Source: an uncultured Gemmatimonadota bacterium
Lineage (GTDB): Bacteria; Gemmatimonadota; Gemmatimonadetes; Gemmatimonadales; GWC2-71-9
Length of the DNA stretch: 16,048 bases
Reading direction: 5' to 3'
Assembly: GCA_946479825.1 (NCBI GenBank)
Contig: CAMLHU010000013.1
Location: 1-16,048, forward strand
Under the pieces are notes generated by a model that saw only the letters and a program-made list of their open reading frames with translations, was not told the origin of the DNA and did not search any database. A program made the position numbers and the translations under genes. Numbering within the stretch: the stretch's first letter is position 1; each line of letters begins with the position of its first letter. Shown in pieces: positions 1 through 6,349 of this stretch.

Positions 1-347
1 AGGGCGGAGGCGATCCGGAAGGGGCCGAGGTCGACCGGCTCGCCCGCACGCAGGGGGACGTGGACGATCCCGTCGGTCGCGAGCGCCTGCCAGGTGCCGG
101 GAGATGCCGCCAGGGGTACTCGAAGGCGACGGGCCAGCTGAATGGCCGCGGCCGCGTGGTCACCGTGCTCGTGCGTGAGGGCGATACCCACGACCCGGGA
201 GAGCGCGACCCCGGCGCGGTCGGCACGGCGCTCGATCTCCCGGGCGCTGAACCCGGCGTCGAGCAGGAGGACGGCGCCGTCCTCCTCGAGGGCGAAGCAA
301 TTGCCCTTGGAGCCGGAACCGAAGCTGTGCAGGGTGGTCGAATGCAC
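1..347 (-). CDS. MBL-fold metallohydrolase, YycJ/WalJ-like (partial, 3' end beyond window)
   Basis: This is the N-terminal ~115 residues of a metallo-beta-lactamase fold hydrolase, reading leftward off the window edge. From the GTG at 347 the protein begins VHSTTLHSFGSGSKGNC. The GSGSKGN segment followed by ALEEDGAVLLLDAGFSAREIERR is the typical opening of the YycJ/WalJ/VicX family. LTHEHGDH follows, which is the HxHxDH metal site that binds two metal ions. Known family members are cytoplasmic phosphodiesterases or exonucleases linked to nucleic-acid processing and, in Firmicutes, to the WalRK operon; no walRK genes are seen here. I chose GTG 347 because family members usually have only 5-10 residues before GSGS and because a TATCTT box sits 7 nt upstream. 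An in-frame ATG at 377 would add ten residues and is the alternative. The family call is firm; the precise substrate is not known. Confidence 0.88.
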   Translation of the reverse strand, partial: MHSTTLHSFGSGSKGNCFALEEDGAVLLLDAGFSAREIERRADRAGVALSRVVGIALTHEHGDHAAAAIQLARRLRVPLAASPGTWQALATDGIVHVPLRAGEPVDLGPFRIASA

Positions 348-354
348 GGGTTGC

Positions 355-383
355 AAGATACCGGTGGGGCGGTGCATTCGGCA
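355..383 (-). promoter_or_regulatory. Possible promoter for the MBL-fold gene
   Basis: On the minus strand TATCTT (360-355) fits the TAnnnT -10 pattern and ends 7 nt before the GTG at 347. The hexamer 17 bp further upstream (TGCCGA, 383-378) is a poor -35. The geometry matches the better promoters at 4465-4493 and 7567-7595, which is the main reason to list it. It would give a leaderless or nearly leaderless transcript. Confidence 0.35.
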
Positions 384-423
384 CGGTCGGGCCGGAGTGT
401 GACGCAGCGCACGGACGAAGGGT

Positions 424-442
424 CGAGCGTCGGGTACGCTCG
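424..442. repeat. Perfect 7-bp inverted repeat in the divergent intergenic region
   Basis: CGAGCGT (424-430) and ACGCTCG (436-442) are perfect inverted copies separated by 5 nt. The element lies between the divergent MBL-fold gene and the first beta-barrel gene. It overlaps a possible -10 box (TACGCT, 435-440) for the rightward gene, for which I see no good -35. It could be a regulator site or a small hairpin; there is no T-tract, so a terminator is unlikely. Confidence 0.4.
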
Positions 443-473
443 TCCCCGTCACTTACACCTACCGGAGGGACCA

Positions 474-1025
474 GTGGGCATTCGTCGGTTGACCGCGGTG
501 GTCGGCGCGCTGCTCGTGGCCGCCGTGCCGCTCCGCGCACAGAACATGTGGGAACCGGAGATCGGGATCCGGGGCGGCTGGACCCACCTCAAGGTCGATC
601 CCAGCAGCAGCTACGATTTTGCCGACCTGCCGGGCTCGCCCAACCTGGTGGATGGCCTGGGGTCGCGCGCGCCGCTGTTCGCCGTCATCCCCCTCACGGC
701 AAGGCTCGCGCTCTCCCCGGAACTCGGTCTGGCCGACCTGCAGGCCGGCGGCGGATCGACCGCGTGGGAGACGGGCCTCACGGCCGACTACGCGTTCACG
801 ACGCACGTCTACGCCGGGATCGGCGCCACGCTGTCCTTCGTCCGCGTCGGCGGCACGGAGAACGCCGGCGGGGGGATCCAGGCCAAGGCCGGCTACCGCC
901 TGGCGGTGACCCGGACGCTGCACCTTCGGTTCGAGGGCTTCGTGAACGACCGGCCCAAGAGCCACCTCCTGCCGAAGCAGACGCTGTACGGCCTGTCGTT
1001 CGGCATCTCGACGAGCCTCAAGTGA
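474..1025 (+). CDS. Secreted outer-membrane beta-barrel-like protein (paralog 1)
   Basis: A 183-residue exported protein of unknown specific function. The start is the GTG at 474, supported by a GGAGG ribosome site at 464-468 and by an N-terminus that reads as a signal peptide: basic GIRR, a hydrophobic core of about residues 6-20, and a likely cut after LRA (residue 22) before QNMW. The mature part alternates short aromatic and glycine-rich strands, for example LTADYAFTTHVYAGIGATLS, and ends in GLSFGISTSLK, as small outer-membrane beta-barrels do. It resembles the next gene across most of its length (LFxVIPL, ADYAF), so the two are tandem duplicates in one operon. Barrel identity is inferred from pattern and not from a named family. 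An open reading frame extends upstream to position 60, but that part lies antisense to the MBL-fold gene and lacks a ribosome site. Confidence 0.75.
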   Translation: MGIRRLTAVVGALLVAAVPLRAQNMWEPEIGIRGGWTHLKVDPSSSYDFADLPGSPNLVDGLGSRAPLFAVIPLTARLALSPELGLADLQAGGGSTAWETGLTADYAFTTHVYAGIGATLSFVRVGGTENAGGGIQAKAGYRLAVTRTLHLRFEGFVNDRPKSHLLPKQTLYGLSFGISTSLK

Positions 1026-1054
1026 CCGCCTCGCATCCACGAAAGGACCGATCC

Positions 1055-1663
1055 ATGTCGAAGATCCTCCTGGCCTTGGCGGCCGTCGTGCTGGTGACGG
1101 GGATGCCCCTGGCCGCCCAGCGGCGCCCGGTCGCCGCGGCCCGCGCTCCGCAGGCCTACTGGCAGCCGGCGGTCGGGATCGCCGGCGGCTACGTCAGCTC
1201 GTACCTGCCGGGCAACGGCGGGTCGTTCGGCACCTTCAGCGCGCCGCTCATCGGGTCCAACAGCGCGCTGGCGCTCGAGGGGCTCGCCACGCCGCCGTCG
1301 CTGTTCGGCATCGTCCCGTTGCACGGGCGCTGGGCCGTCGAGCCGGCGCTCGACTACCACAGCTTCTCGGGGAACAACGGCGCGCCGAAACTCTCGTCCA
1401 TCCTGGTGAGCGCCCGCGCGGACTATGCCTTCGATCGCGTGTGGTACGCCGCCGCCGGGGGCCAGGTGAGCTTCTTCGACGGCGCCGGCATCGGCAGCCA
1501 GACCCGCGCCGGGGCCCTGGTGGCCGTCGGCGGCCGGTTCCACCTCGCCGGACGGGTGGGCGGCCGGGCCGAGTTCTCCTACGGGTTCTTCGGGCATTCG
1601 ACCGACCTGATGGCGCAACAGAACATCGCGTGGCTGGTCGGGCTCACCGTTCCGCTCCGCTGA
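1055..1663 (+). CDS. Secreted outer-membrane beta-barrel-like protein (paralog 2)
   Basis: A 202-residue exported protein, the second of the tandem pair. ATG at 1055 follows an AAAGGA ribosome site (1043-1048) at good spacing. The first ~21 residues form a signal peptide (MSKILLALAAVVLVTGMPLA, then AQ). The mature protein carries the pattern of its neighbour: PSLFGIVPLHGRWAVEPALD aligns with PLFAVIPLTARLALSPELG, and ARADYAFDRVWYAAAGGQVS aligns with LTADYAFTTHVYAGIGATLS. The C-terminus ends WLVGLTVPLR, again strand-like. Only 29 nt separate it from the upstream gene, so they are probably cotranscribed and end at the hairpin at 1687-1712. No enzyme motif is present. A structural or porin-like outer-membrane role is inferred; function is unknown. 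Confidence 0.75.
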   Translation: MSKILLALAAVVLVTGMPLAAQRRPVAAARAPQAYWQPAVGIAGGYVSSYLPGNGGSFGTFSAPLIGSNSALALEGLATPPSLFGIVPLHGRWAVEPALDYHSFSGNNGAPKLSSILVSARADYAFDRVWYAAAGGQVSFFDGAGIGSQTRAGALVAVGGRFHLAGRVGGRAEFSYGFFGHSTDLMAQQNIAWLVGLTVPLR

Positions 1664-1686
1664 CCCTCGCGGGTGGCGGAACGCAA

Positions 1687-1712
1687 CGCGCGGCCCCGCA
1701 AGGGGCCGCGCG
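1687..1712. terminator. Strong bidirectional hairpin terminator between convergent operons
   Basis: An 11-bp perfect stem (1687-1697 with 1702-1712), almost all G-C, is closed by a GCAA loop of the stable GNRA type. It lies 23 nt after the stop of the beta-barrel gene and 22 nt after the stop of the converging GlmU-like gene. On the plus strand it is followed by CATTTCC, only a short T run; on the minus strand T enrichment is weak. The position and stem strength make a shared terminator the simplest reading. Confidence 0.8.
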
Positions 1713-1734
1713 CATTTCCGGGCACTGTGAGCGA

Positions 1735-2907
1735 TCAGGCGGTGACGCGCCGGTACATCCCCTCGAGCGCCGACCGGCGGGCCGGAGTGACCTCGACGTC
1801 GCGCCGCGGCATCACCCGCTCGGCGATCGCGAGGAAGCCTTCCTCGCGCATCCGCTCGCGCCCGGCGTGTCCCCAGCTCATCGGTGCCACGTACTTGGGC
1901 GGCGCGCCGTCGCCGAAGACGTTGGCGCCGGCGCCCACGACGGTGCCGGTGGTGAGCATCGTGCCGATCGCGGTCTTGGCGTGGTCGCCGAAGAGCGTGC
2001 CGAGGAACTGGCGGCCGGTGTCCACCTTGCCGCCAGGGAGGTCGAGGCGCACCTGCCCGTAGGTGTTCTTGAGGTTCGACGTCGTGGTGCCGGCGCCGAG
2101 GTTGACCCAGTGGCCGAGCACGCTGTGGCCGACGAAACCGTCGTGGCCCTTGTTGGCGTAGCCGAGGAACACGCTCGCCGCCACCTCGCCGCGGACCACG
2201 GAGCGGGGCCCGAGCACCGAATGCCGGATGAACCCGCCGAGCACGCGGGCGCCGGGGCCCACGAAGCAGGGGCCTTCGAGCCGGGTGCCGCTCCGCACCT
2301 CGGCGCCGGTCTCGATCACGACGGGGCCGTGGCGCAGGTCGAACACCACGCCGGGCTCCACGACGGCGTCGAGCGCCACGAGGTCGCTCGGGTCACCCAG
2401 GATGATCACGTCGTCGGGCAGGGACACCCGGGCCTGGGCCACCGCGTCGGCGCAGTCGGCGGGGAGCAGGTGCTCGAGCGCGGTGACGAGGTCCCAGGCC
2501 CCGGCGAGCAGGAGTCCGTCGATCTCGGCGGCGTCGCCGGCGTCGTCGGGGCCCTCCCAGCGTCGCCCCGCCGGGACGATCCACGCGACGGTGGTCCCCT
2601 CGTGCACCAGGCGGCGGGTCGAGTCGCCGAGTTCGGGCGGGGTCCCGGAGGGCGCGAACCAGCTGGCCGCGACGACGGCGGGCCCGTCCACCGCCCGCGT
2701 CGGCTGCACGGCGGGTTCGTCGAACTCGTGGAAGCCGGCCACGTGCGCGCCGAGGATCCCGGCCGACTCGAGGCCGAGCGCGCCTTCCCAACGCTCGCGG
2801 ATGCGCCAGGCGCCCGCGCGAAGCTCGCAGACCGGCCGGACGCCGGCGAACGGCAGCCAATTCGGCGCCGGGGCGTCGGGCTCGAGGAGGTAGAGCGGAG
2901 GGGTCAC
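1735..2907 (-). CDS. Putative sugar nucleotidyltransferase / GlmU-like acyltransferase (alternative GlmU type)
   Basis: A 390-residue protein resembling the alternative GlmU family (TIGR03991 type), thought to act in making UDP-N-acetylglucosamine or a related nucleotide sugar. The N-terminal part (residues ~1-170) has the family-style WLPFAGVRPVCELRAGAWRIRERWE segment (17-41) and lacks the classical GxGTRM loop. Residues ~180-340 are a left-handed beta-helix of hexapeptide repeats. They include GFVGHSVLGHWVNLGAGTTT (257-276) and SNLKNTYG (277-284), comparable to the catalytic His region and acetyl-CoA site of GlmU. The GTG start at 2907 overlaps the upstream mannose guanylyltransferase stop by 4 bp (GTGA), so translation is coupled. 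True GlmU activity is uncertain, because no conventional glmU is visible for comparison and the acceptor sugar cannot be read from sequence. Confidence 0.82.
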   Translation of the reverse strand: MTPPLYLLEPDAPAPNWLPFAGVRPVCELRAGAWRIRERWEGALGLESAGILGAHVAGFHEFDEPAVQPTRAVDGPAVVAASWFAPSGTPPELGDSTRRLVHEGTTVAWIVPAGRRWEGPDDAGDAAEIDGLLLAGAWDLVTALEHLLPADCADAVAQARVSLPDDVIILGDPSDLVALDAVVEPGVVFDLRHGPVVIETGAEVRSGTRLEGPCFVGPGARVLGGFIRHSVLGPRSVVRGEVAASVFLGYANKGHDGFVGHSVLGHWVNLGAGTTTSNLKNTYGQVRLDLPGGKVDTGRQFLGTLFGDHAKTAIGTMLTTGTVVGAGANVFGDGAPPKYVAPMSWGHAGRERMREEGFLAIAERVMPRRDVEVTPARRSALEGMYRRVTA

Positions 2908-3935
2908 GGGAGCTCCAGCACGTCGCGGGGAAGGGCGTCGAGCGTCCGCTTGAGCGCCGCGGCCTCCGCCCTCGGCACGACCAGGATCCGCCCGTGGGCG
3001 TGGACGATCACGAGGTCACGGACGCCGCGGACGACGATGGGGTCGCCGTCGCTCCACACCACCGAACCCTCGACGTCGTCGAGATGGACCGGGCCGTGGG
3101 TCACGTTGTCGTGCGGACCGGCGCCGCGGACCCGGGGCAGCGCATCCCAGGTGCCGACGTCGTCCCAGGGGAAGTCGCCGGGCACCACGGCCACGCGCTC
3201 GCTCCGCTCGAGGACGCCGACGTCGATCGAGACCGGGGTGACCGCCCGGAAGAACCCCGCCACGTCGCCCCGGTCGAGCGCGGGGAGGGAGCCCCTGAGT
3301 TCAGGGGTGTGGGCCTCGAGCTCGGTGCGGAGCCGCGCCGCGGTCCAGGCGAAGAGCCCGCTGTTCCAGAGGGCCCCACCGGCGATGAGGGCGGCCGCGG
3401 TGGCGGCGTCGGGTTTTTCGGTGAAACGGGCCACCCGGCGGGCGTCTCCGGTCATCGGGTCGCCCGGCACGATGTAGCCGTATCCGGTCTCGGGGCGGGT
3501 GGGGACGATCCCCACCGTGACCAGGACGTCGTCGGCCGCCGCCACCTGGAGCGCCCGCGCCGCCGCGACGCGGAACCGGGCCGGGTCGCGCACGGCCCAG
3601 TCGGCGTGCACCGACAGCACGACCGCGCCCGGGTCGCGCCGGCCCGCCTCGGCGGTGGCCCAGGCCAGCGCCGGCGCCGTCGAGGCCGCCCGCGGCTCCA
3701 CCAGCACGTTCGAGGCGGGGAGGCCCAGCGCCCGCTGCAGCGGCTCCGCGAGGGCGGCGCCGGTCACCAGCAGGACGTGGTCGCGCGGGACGAGCCCGTC
3801 GAGCCGCTCGAGCGCTTCGATGGCCAGCGGCCGGTCCGAGGCCAGCGGCAGCAGCTGCTTGGGGAGGGCGGGGGAACTGAGGGGCCAGAACCGGGTGCCG
3901 GATCCGCCGGCGAGGATGATGGCCCAGGATGACAT
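2904..3935 (-). CDS. manC: Mannose-1-phosphate guanylyltransferase (GDP-mannose pyrophosphorylase)
   Basis: A 343-residue cytoplasmic nucleotidyltransferase that joins mannose-1-phosphate and GTP to give GDP-mannose for surface polysaccharides or glycolipids. The signature GGSGTRFWPLS lies at residues 10-20, followed by PKQ (25-27), the catalytic Lys region. Other family marks are VEPRAASTAPA (79-89), GIVPTRPETGYGYI (142-155), FTEKPD (171-176) and WNSGLF (190-195). The position of the usual PADH metal motif reads SVHADW (108-113). There is no C-terminal isomerase domain, so it is the short, single-function form. ATG 3935 puts the nucleotide-binding loop at the normal distance, although no clear ribosome site precedes it. 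It sits 99 nt after the Roadblock gene and overlaps the GlmU-like gene, which suggests joint sugar-nucleotide supply. The symbol manC is by family function. Confidence 0.93.
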   Translation of the reverse strand: MSSWAIILAGGSGTRFWPLSSPALPKQLLPLASDRPLAIEALERLDGLVPRDHVLLVTGAALAEPLQRALGLPASNVLVEPRAASTAPALAWATAEAGRRDPGAVVLSVHADWAVRDPARFRVAAARALQVAAADDVLVTVGIVPTRPETGYGYIVPGDPMTGDARRVARFTEKPDAATAAALIAGGALWNSGLFAWTAARLRTELEAHTPELRGSLPALDRGDVAGFFRAVTPVSIDVGVLERSERVAVVPGDFPWDDVGTWDALPRVRGAGPHDNVTHGPVHLDDVEGSVVWSDGDPIVVRGVRDLVIVHAHGRILVVPRAEAAALKRTLDALPRDVLELP

Positions 3936-4034
3936 GACGAAGAGGTCGGTGGGGGAGGTCGGTCGGGGCTCGGGGCGCCGGGGGATCGCGATCGGCGGGC
4001 GGAGGCGGCCGGCCCCGCGGCGCGCGCGCCCGAG

Positions 4035-4388
4035 TTACCCGAGCTGCTGGAGCGCCGGCCGGTGAGTGCGGAGGTCGAACAGGAGGTCGCCGATGTTGGC
4101 GGCCGCGCCAGCGAGGACGAGCAGGATCGAGTCGGGGCCCAGGCCGGAGAGGACCGCCAGCCCGCCGTCGAACTCGAGGACTCCGGTGCCGAGCGGGCCG
4201 CGGGCGGCGGTGTCGCCGAGGCGCCGGGCGTTCTGCATGATGCCGGGGACGAGCGCCGCGACCGTCTCGGCGTCGAAGGCGCCCTTGGCGGCGTGGTCGA
4301 TCACCAGGCCGTCGCCGCTCACCACGGCCACCGCCTCCACTCCGGGGCGCTCGAGGAGCGCTCGGACGACTTCGCGCAGGCCCGCCAT
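4035..4388 (-). CDS. Roadblock/LC7 domain protein
   Basis: A 117-residue single-domain Roadblock/LC7 protein. It opens with a helix (MAGLREVVRALLERPGV), then EAVAVVSGDGLVIDHA (18-33), which is the first beta hairpin of the fold. ETVAALVPGIMQNARRLGD follows, then the strand pair LEFDGGLAVLSGLGPDSILLVLA (71-93), and a last helix. Known relatives such as MglB bind Ras-like GTPases of the MglA type in polarity and motility, but no GTPase gene is in the window. ATG 4388 is chosen because AGGAG (4400-4396) precedes it by 7 nt and the fold starts directly after. A longer in-frame reading to 4679 would run antisense through the lipoprotein gene. It is first in the operon with manC, driven by a clear promoter at 4450-4422. 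Its partner and role are unknown. Confidence 0.85.
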   Translation of the reverse strand: MAGLREVVRALLERPGVEAVAVVSGDGLVIDHAAKGAFDAETVAALVPGIMQNARRLGDTAARGPLGTGVLEFDGGLAVLSGLGPDSILLVLAGAAANIGDLLFDLRTHRPALQQLG

Positions 4389-4421
4389 CGACGGTCTCCT
4401 GGGGGATGGGAAACTCGGCGG

Positions 4422-4450
4422 AACGTACGGGCCGCTAAGGCGGAAGTCAA
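4422..4450 (-). promoter_or_regulatory. Sigma-70-like promoter for the roadblock-manC-glmU-like operon
   Basis: On the minus strand TTGACT (4450-4445) and TACGTT (4427-4422) are separated by exactly 17 bp. Transcription should start near 4415, leaving a leader of about 27 nt that contains the AGGAG ribosome site. The -35 lies only 14 bp from the -35 of the divergent lipoprotein promoter. Confidence 0.72.
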
Positions 4451-4464
4451 GCAATGACGCCGGG

Positions 4465-4493
4465 TTGACCCACTTCGGACCCGGCCTTAACCT
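4465..4493 (+). promoter_or_regulatory. Sigma-70-like promoter of the lipoprotein-serS-kinase operon
   Basis: TTGACC (4465-4470) and TAACCT (4488-4493) are separated by exactly 17 bp. The -10 ends 7 nt before the ATG at 4501, so transcription should begin at about the start codon and give a leaderless mRNA. This agrees with the absence of a ribosome site upstream of that ATG. Confidence 0.75.
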
Positions 4494-4500
4494 TCGCGCG

Positions 4501-5058
4501 ATGCGCCCACTTTCCCTTGCGTTCTCGCTCGTCGCCGCGGCCGCCGTCGCGGGGTGCGGGATCACCGACCTCCGCGCCCCCGCGTCCATCGCCAACACCG
4601 TGGACACCGTCACCTTGGGGGCGCTCCACGGCAGCGCGCTCACCACGCCGAGCGCCTTCTCGGTGGCCAACAACACCACGGTGCGGACCGACCTGAGCTC
4701 GAACTTCGACTTCGCCTACGACGTGGTGAACGGCCAGCACGAGCTGCTCACCACGGAGGTCCTGGGCCTGGTCCCGGCGGCGAGCACCAACCCGGGGCTC
4801 AGCAAGGCCGCGATCCCGTTCGACTCGATCACCACCGCGCTGATCAACGGCTACACCAGCGACTCGGCGTTCGTGGTGGCCCCGGGCGACGTCTATTACG
4901 CGCGCTCGGCCATCGTCTGCTCGACCGTCGCCTCGCCGACCTACGGCAAGCTCGAGATCCTCTCCTTCGACGACTCGCTCCGGACGATCACCTTCCGCGT
5001 CACCGCGGACGTCAACTGCGGGTACCACAACCTGTCGCCCGGTCTCCCGACCAACTGA
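4501..5058 (+). CDS. Putative lipoprotein of unknown function
   Basis: A 185-residue protein with a lipoprotein signal: basic R2, hydrophobic residues 4-17, and a lipobox VAGC with the lipidated Cys at 19, followed by GITDLRAP. Gly after the Cys would fit outer-membrane sorting in a diderm. The mature part is polar and Thr/Ser/Asn-rich, with strand-like stretches near the end such as LEILSFDDSLRTITFRVTADV. Cys140 and Cys165, in the C-terminal part, could form a disulfide. I recognise no family. The ATG at 4501 is set by the signal peptide and by the promoter 7 nt upstream; the open frame that continues leftward is antisense to the Roadblock gene. Only 7 nt separate it from serS, so it is the first gene of that transcript. 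Confidence 0.75.
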   Translation: MRPLSLAFSLVAAAAVAGCGITDLRAPASIANTVDTVTLGALHGSALTTPSAFSVANNTTVRTDLSSNFDFAYDVVNGQHELLTTEVLGLVPAASTNPGLSKAAIPFDSITTALINGYTSDSAFVVAPGDVYYARSAIVCSTVASPTYGKLEILSFDDSLRTITFRVTADVNCGYHNLSPGLPTN

Positions 5059-5065
5059 GGCGCCT

Positions 5066-6349
5066 GTGCTCGACATCAAGCGCCTGCGGCAGGATCCGGA
5101 CGGCGTGCGCGCGGCCCTCGCGCGGCGCCGGGATCCGTCGCTGGTCGCGACCGTGGACGAGCTCCTGGCGCTCGACGCCCGGCGCCGCGAGCGGCTCACC
5201 GCGGTGGAGACCCTCAAGGCCGAACGCAACGCCGCCAACGAAGAAGTGGCGCGCCGGAAGAAGGCCGGGGCCCCCGCCGACGACCTGCTGGCCTCGCTCA
5301 AGGCCTCCGGCGAGCGGGTGAAGCTGCTCGACGCCGAGGTCCGCGAGGTCGACGCGGCCCTCGAGGCGATCCTTCTGCGGGTCCCCAACACTCCGCTCCC
5401 CGAGGTCCCCGACGGCGACGCGAGCGCCAACCGCGTGGTGCGGACCTGGGGCGAGGCGCCGAGTTTCGGCTTCACGCCGCAGGCCCACTGGGACCTCGGC
5501 GCGGCCCTCGGTCTCTTCGACCTGACGCGCGGCGCCAAGATCACCGGCTCCGGGTTCCCGCTGTTCACCGGCCCCGGGAGCCGGCTGGTCCGCGCGCTGA
5601 TGAACTTCATGCTCGACCTCCACACCCGCACCCACGGGTACACCGAGGTGAGCCCGCCGCTGCTCGTGAATCGTGCGACGCTCACGGGCACGGGCCAGCT
5701 CCCGAAGTTCGAGGAGGACGTCTACGCCACGCCGGCGGACGACTTCTTCCTCGTCCCGACGGCCGAGGTCCCGGTGACCAACATCCACCGGGACGAGATC
5801 CTCGACGGCGCGGCGCTGCCGGTCGCGTACACGGCGTACACCCCCTGCTTCCGGCGCGAGGCGGGGGCCCACGGCAAGGACACCCGGGGCCTGATCCGCG
5901 TCCACCAGTTCGACAAGGTGGAGCTGGTGCGGCTGGTGCGGCCGGAGGACTCGCCGGCGGAGCACGAGAAGATGACCGCGCACGCCGAGGCGGTCCTCCA
6001 GGCGCTCGAGCTGCCATACCGCGTGGTGCTGCTCGCGGCGGGCGACACCGGCTTCTCGTCGGCCAAGACCTACGACCTTGAGGTCTGGGCTCCGGGCGTG
6101 GGCACCTGGCTCGAGGTGTCGAGCTCGAGCACCTTCACCGACTTCCAGGCCCGGCGGGCCGGCCTCCGGTTCCGGGCCGACGCGAAGGCGAAGCCCGAGT
6201 TCGTCCACACGCTCAACGCGTCGGGCGTCGCCTTCCCCCGGGCCATCATCGCCCTCCTCGAGACCCACCAGCAGGCCGACGGCAGCGTGGTCATCCCGCC
6301 GGCGCTCCGGCCGTACTTCGGCGCGGACCGGCTCGTGCCCCGTGCGTAG
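5066..6349 (+). CDS. serS: Serine--tRNA ligase
   Basis: A 427-residue class II aminoacyl-tRNA synthetase that charges tRNA-Ser, the usual bacterial length. Residues ~28-103 form the long antiparallel coiled-coil arm that contacts the tRNA variable arm. Motif 1 is around GSRLVRALMNFMLDLHTRTHGYTEVSPP (171-198). TAEVPVTN (232-239) contributes to serine binding. Motif 2 is CFRREAGAHGKDTRGLIRVHQF (261-282), and motif 3 lies near SGVAFPRAIIALLE (386-399) with its Arg at 392. The stretch usually read as EISSCSN is here EVSSSST (350-356), so the common Cys is Ser. GTG 5066 follows GAGG (5057-5060), which overlaps the lipoprotein stop. Identity is certain. Expression apparently depends on the lipoprotein promoter, and the 3' end overlaps the kinase gene by 8 bp. 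Confidence 0.97.
   Translation: MLDIKRLRQDPDGVRAALARRRDPSLVATVDELLALDARRRERLTAVETLKAERNAANEEVARRKKAGAPADDLLASLKASGERVKLLDAEVREVDAALEAILLRVPNTPLPEVPDGDASANRVVRTWGEAPSFGFTPQAHWDLGAALGLFDLTRGAKITGSGFPLFTGPGSRLVRALMNFMLDLHTRTHGYTEVSPPLLVNRATLTGTGQLPKFEEDVYATPADDFFLVPTAEVPVTNIHRDEILDGAALPVAYTAYTPCFRREAGAHGKDTRGLIRVHQFDKVELVRLVRPEDSPAEHEKMTAHAEAVLQALELPYRVVLLAAGDTGFSSAKTYDLEVWAPGVGTWLEVSSSSTFTDFQARRAGLRFRADAKAKPEFVHTLNASGVAFPRAIIALLETHQQADGSVVIPPALRPYFGADRLVPRA

Noticed and set aside
60..473. Upstream extension of the first beta-barrel gene
   Set aside because: It is antisense to the MBL-fold gene, has no ribosome site at its start, and the signal peptide begins at 474.
1441..3477. A 678-codon plus-strand open frame running through the GlmU-like and manC genes
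   Set aside because: It is antisense to two clearly recognisable enzymes, is rich in Arg/Gly/Ala/His as expected of a shadow frame at high GC, and shows no domain.
3936..4034. Self-complementary GC runs (GGCGCGCGCGCC, GATCGCGATC) in the gap before manC, considered as a terminator or promoter
   Set aside because: There is no T-tract and no -10/-35 pair; such palindromes are expected in very GC-rich DNA.
4389..4679. N-terminal extension of the Roadblock gene to 4679
   Set aside because: It would cover the divergent promoters and lie antisense to the lipoprotein; ATG 4388 has a good ribosome site and starts the fold.
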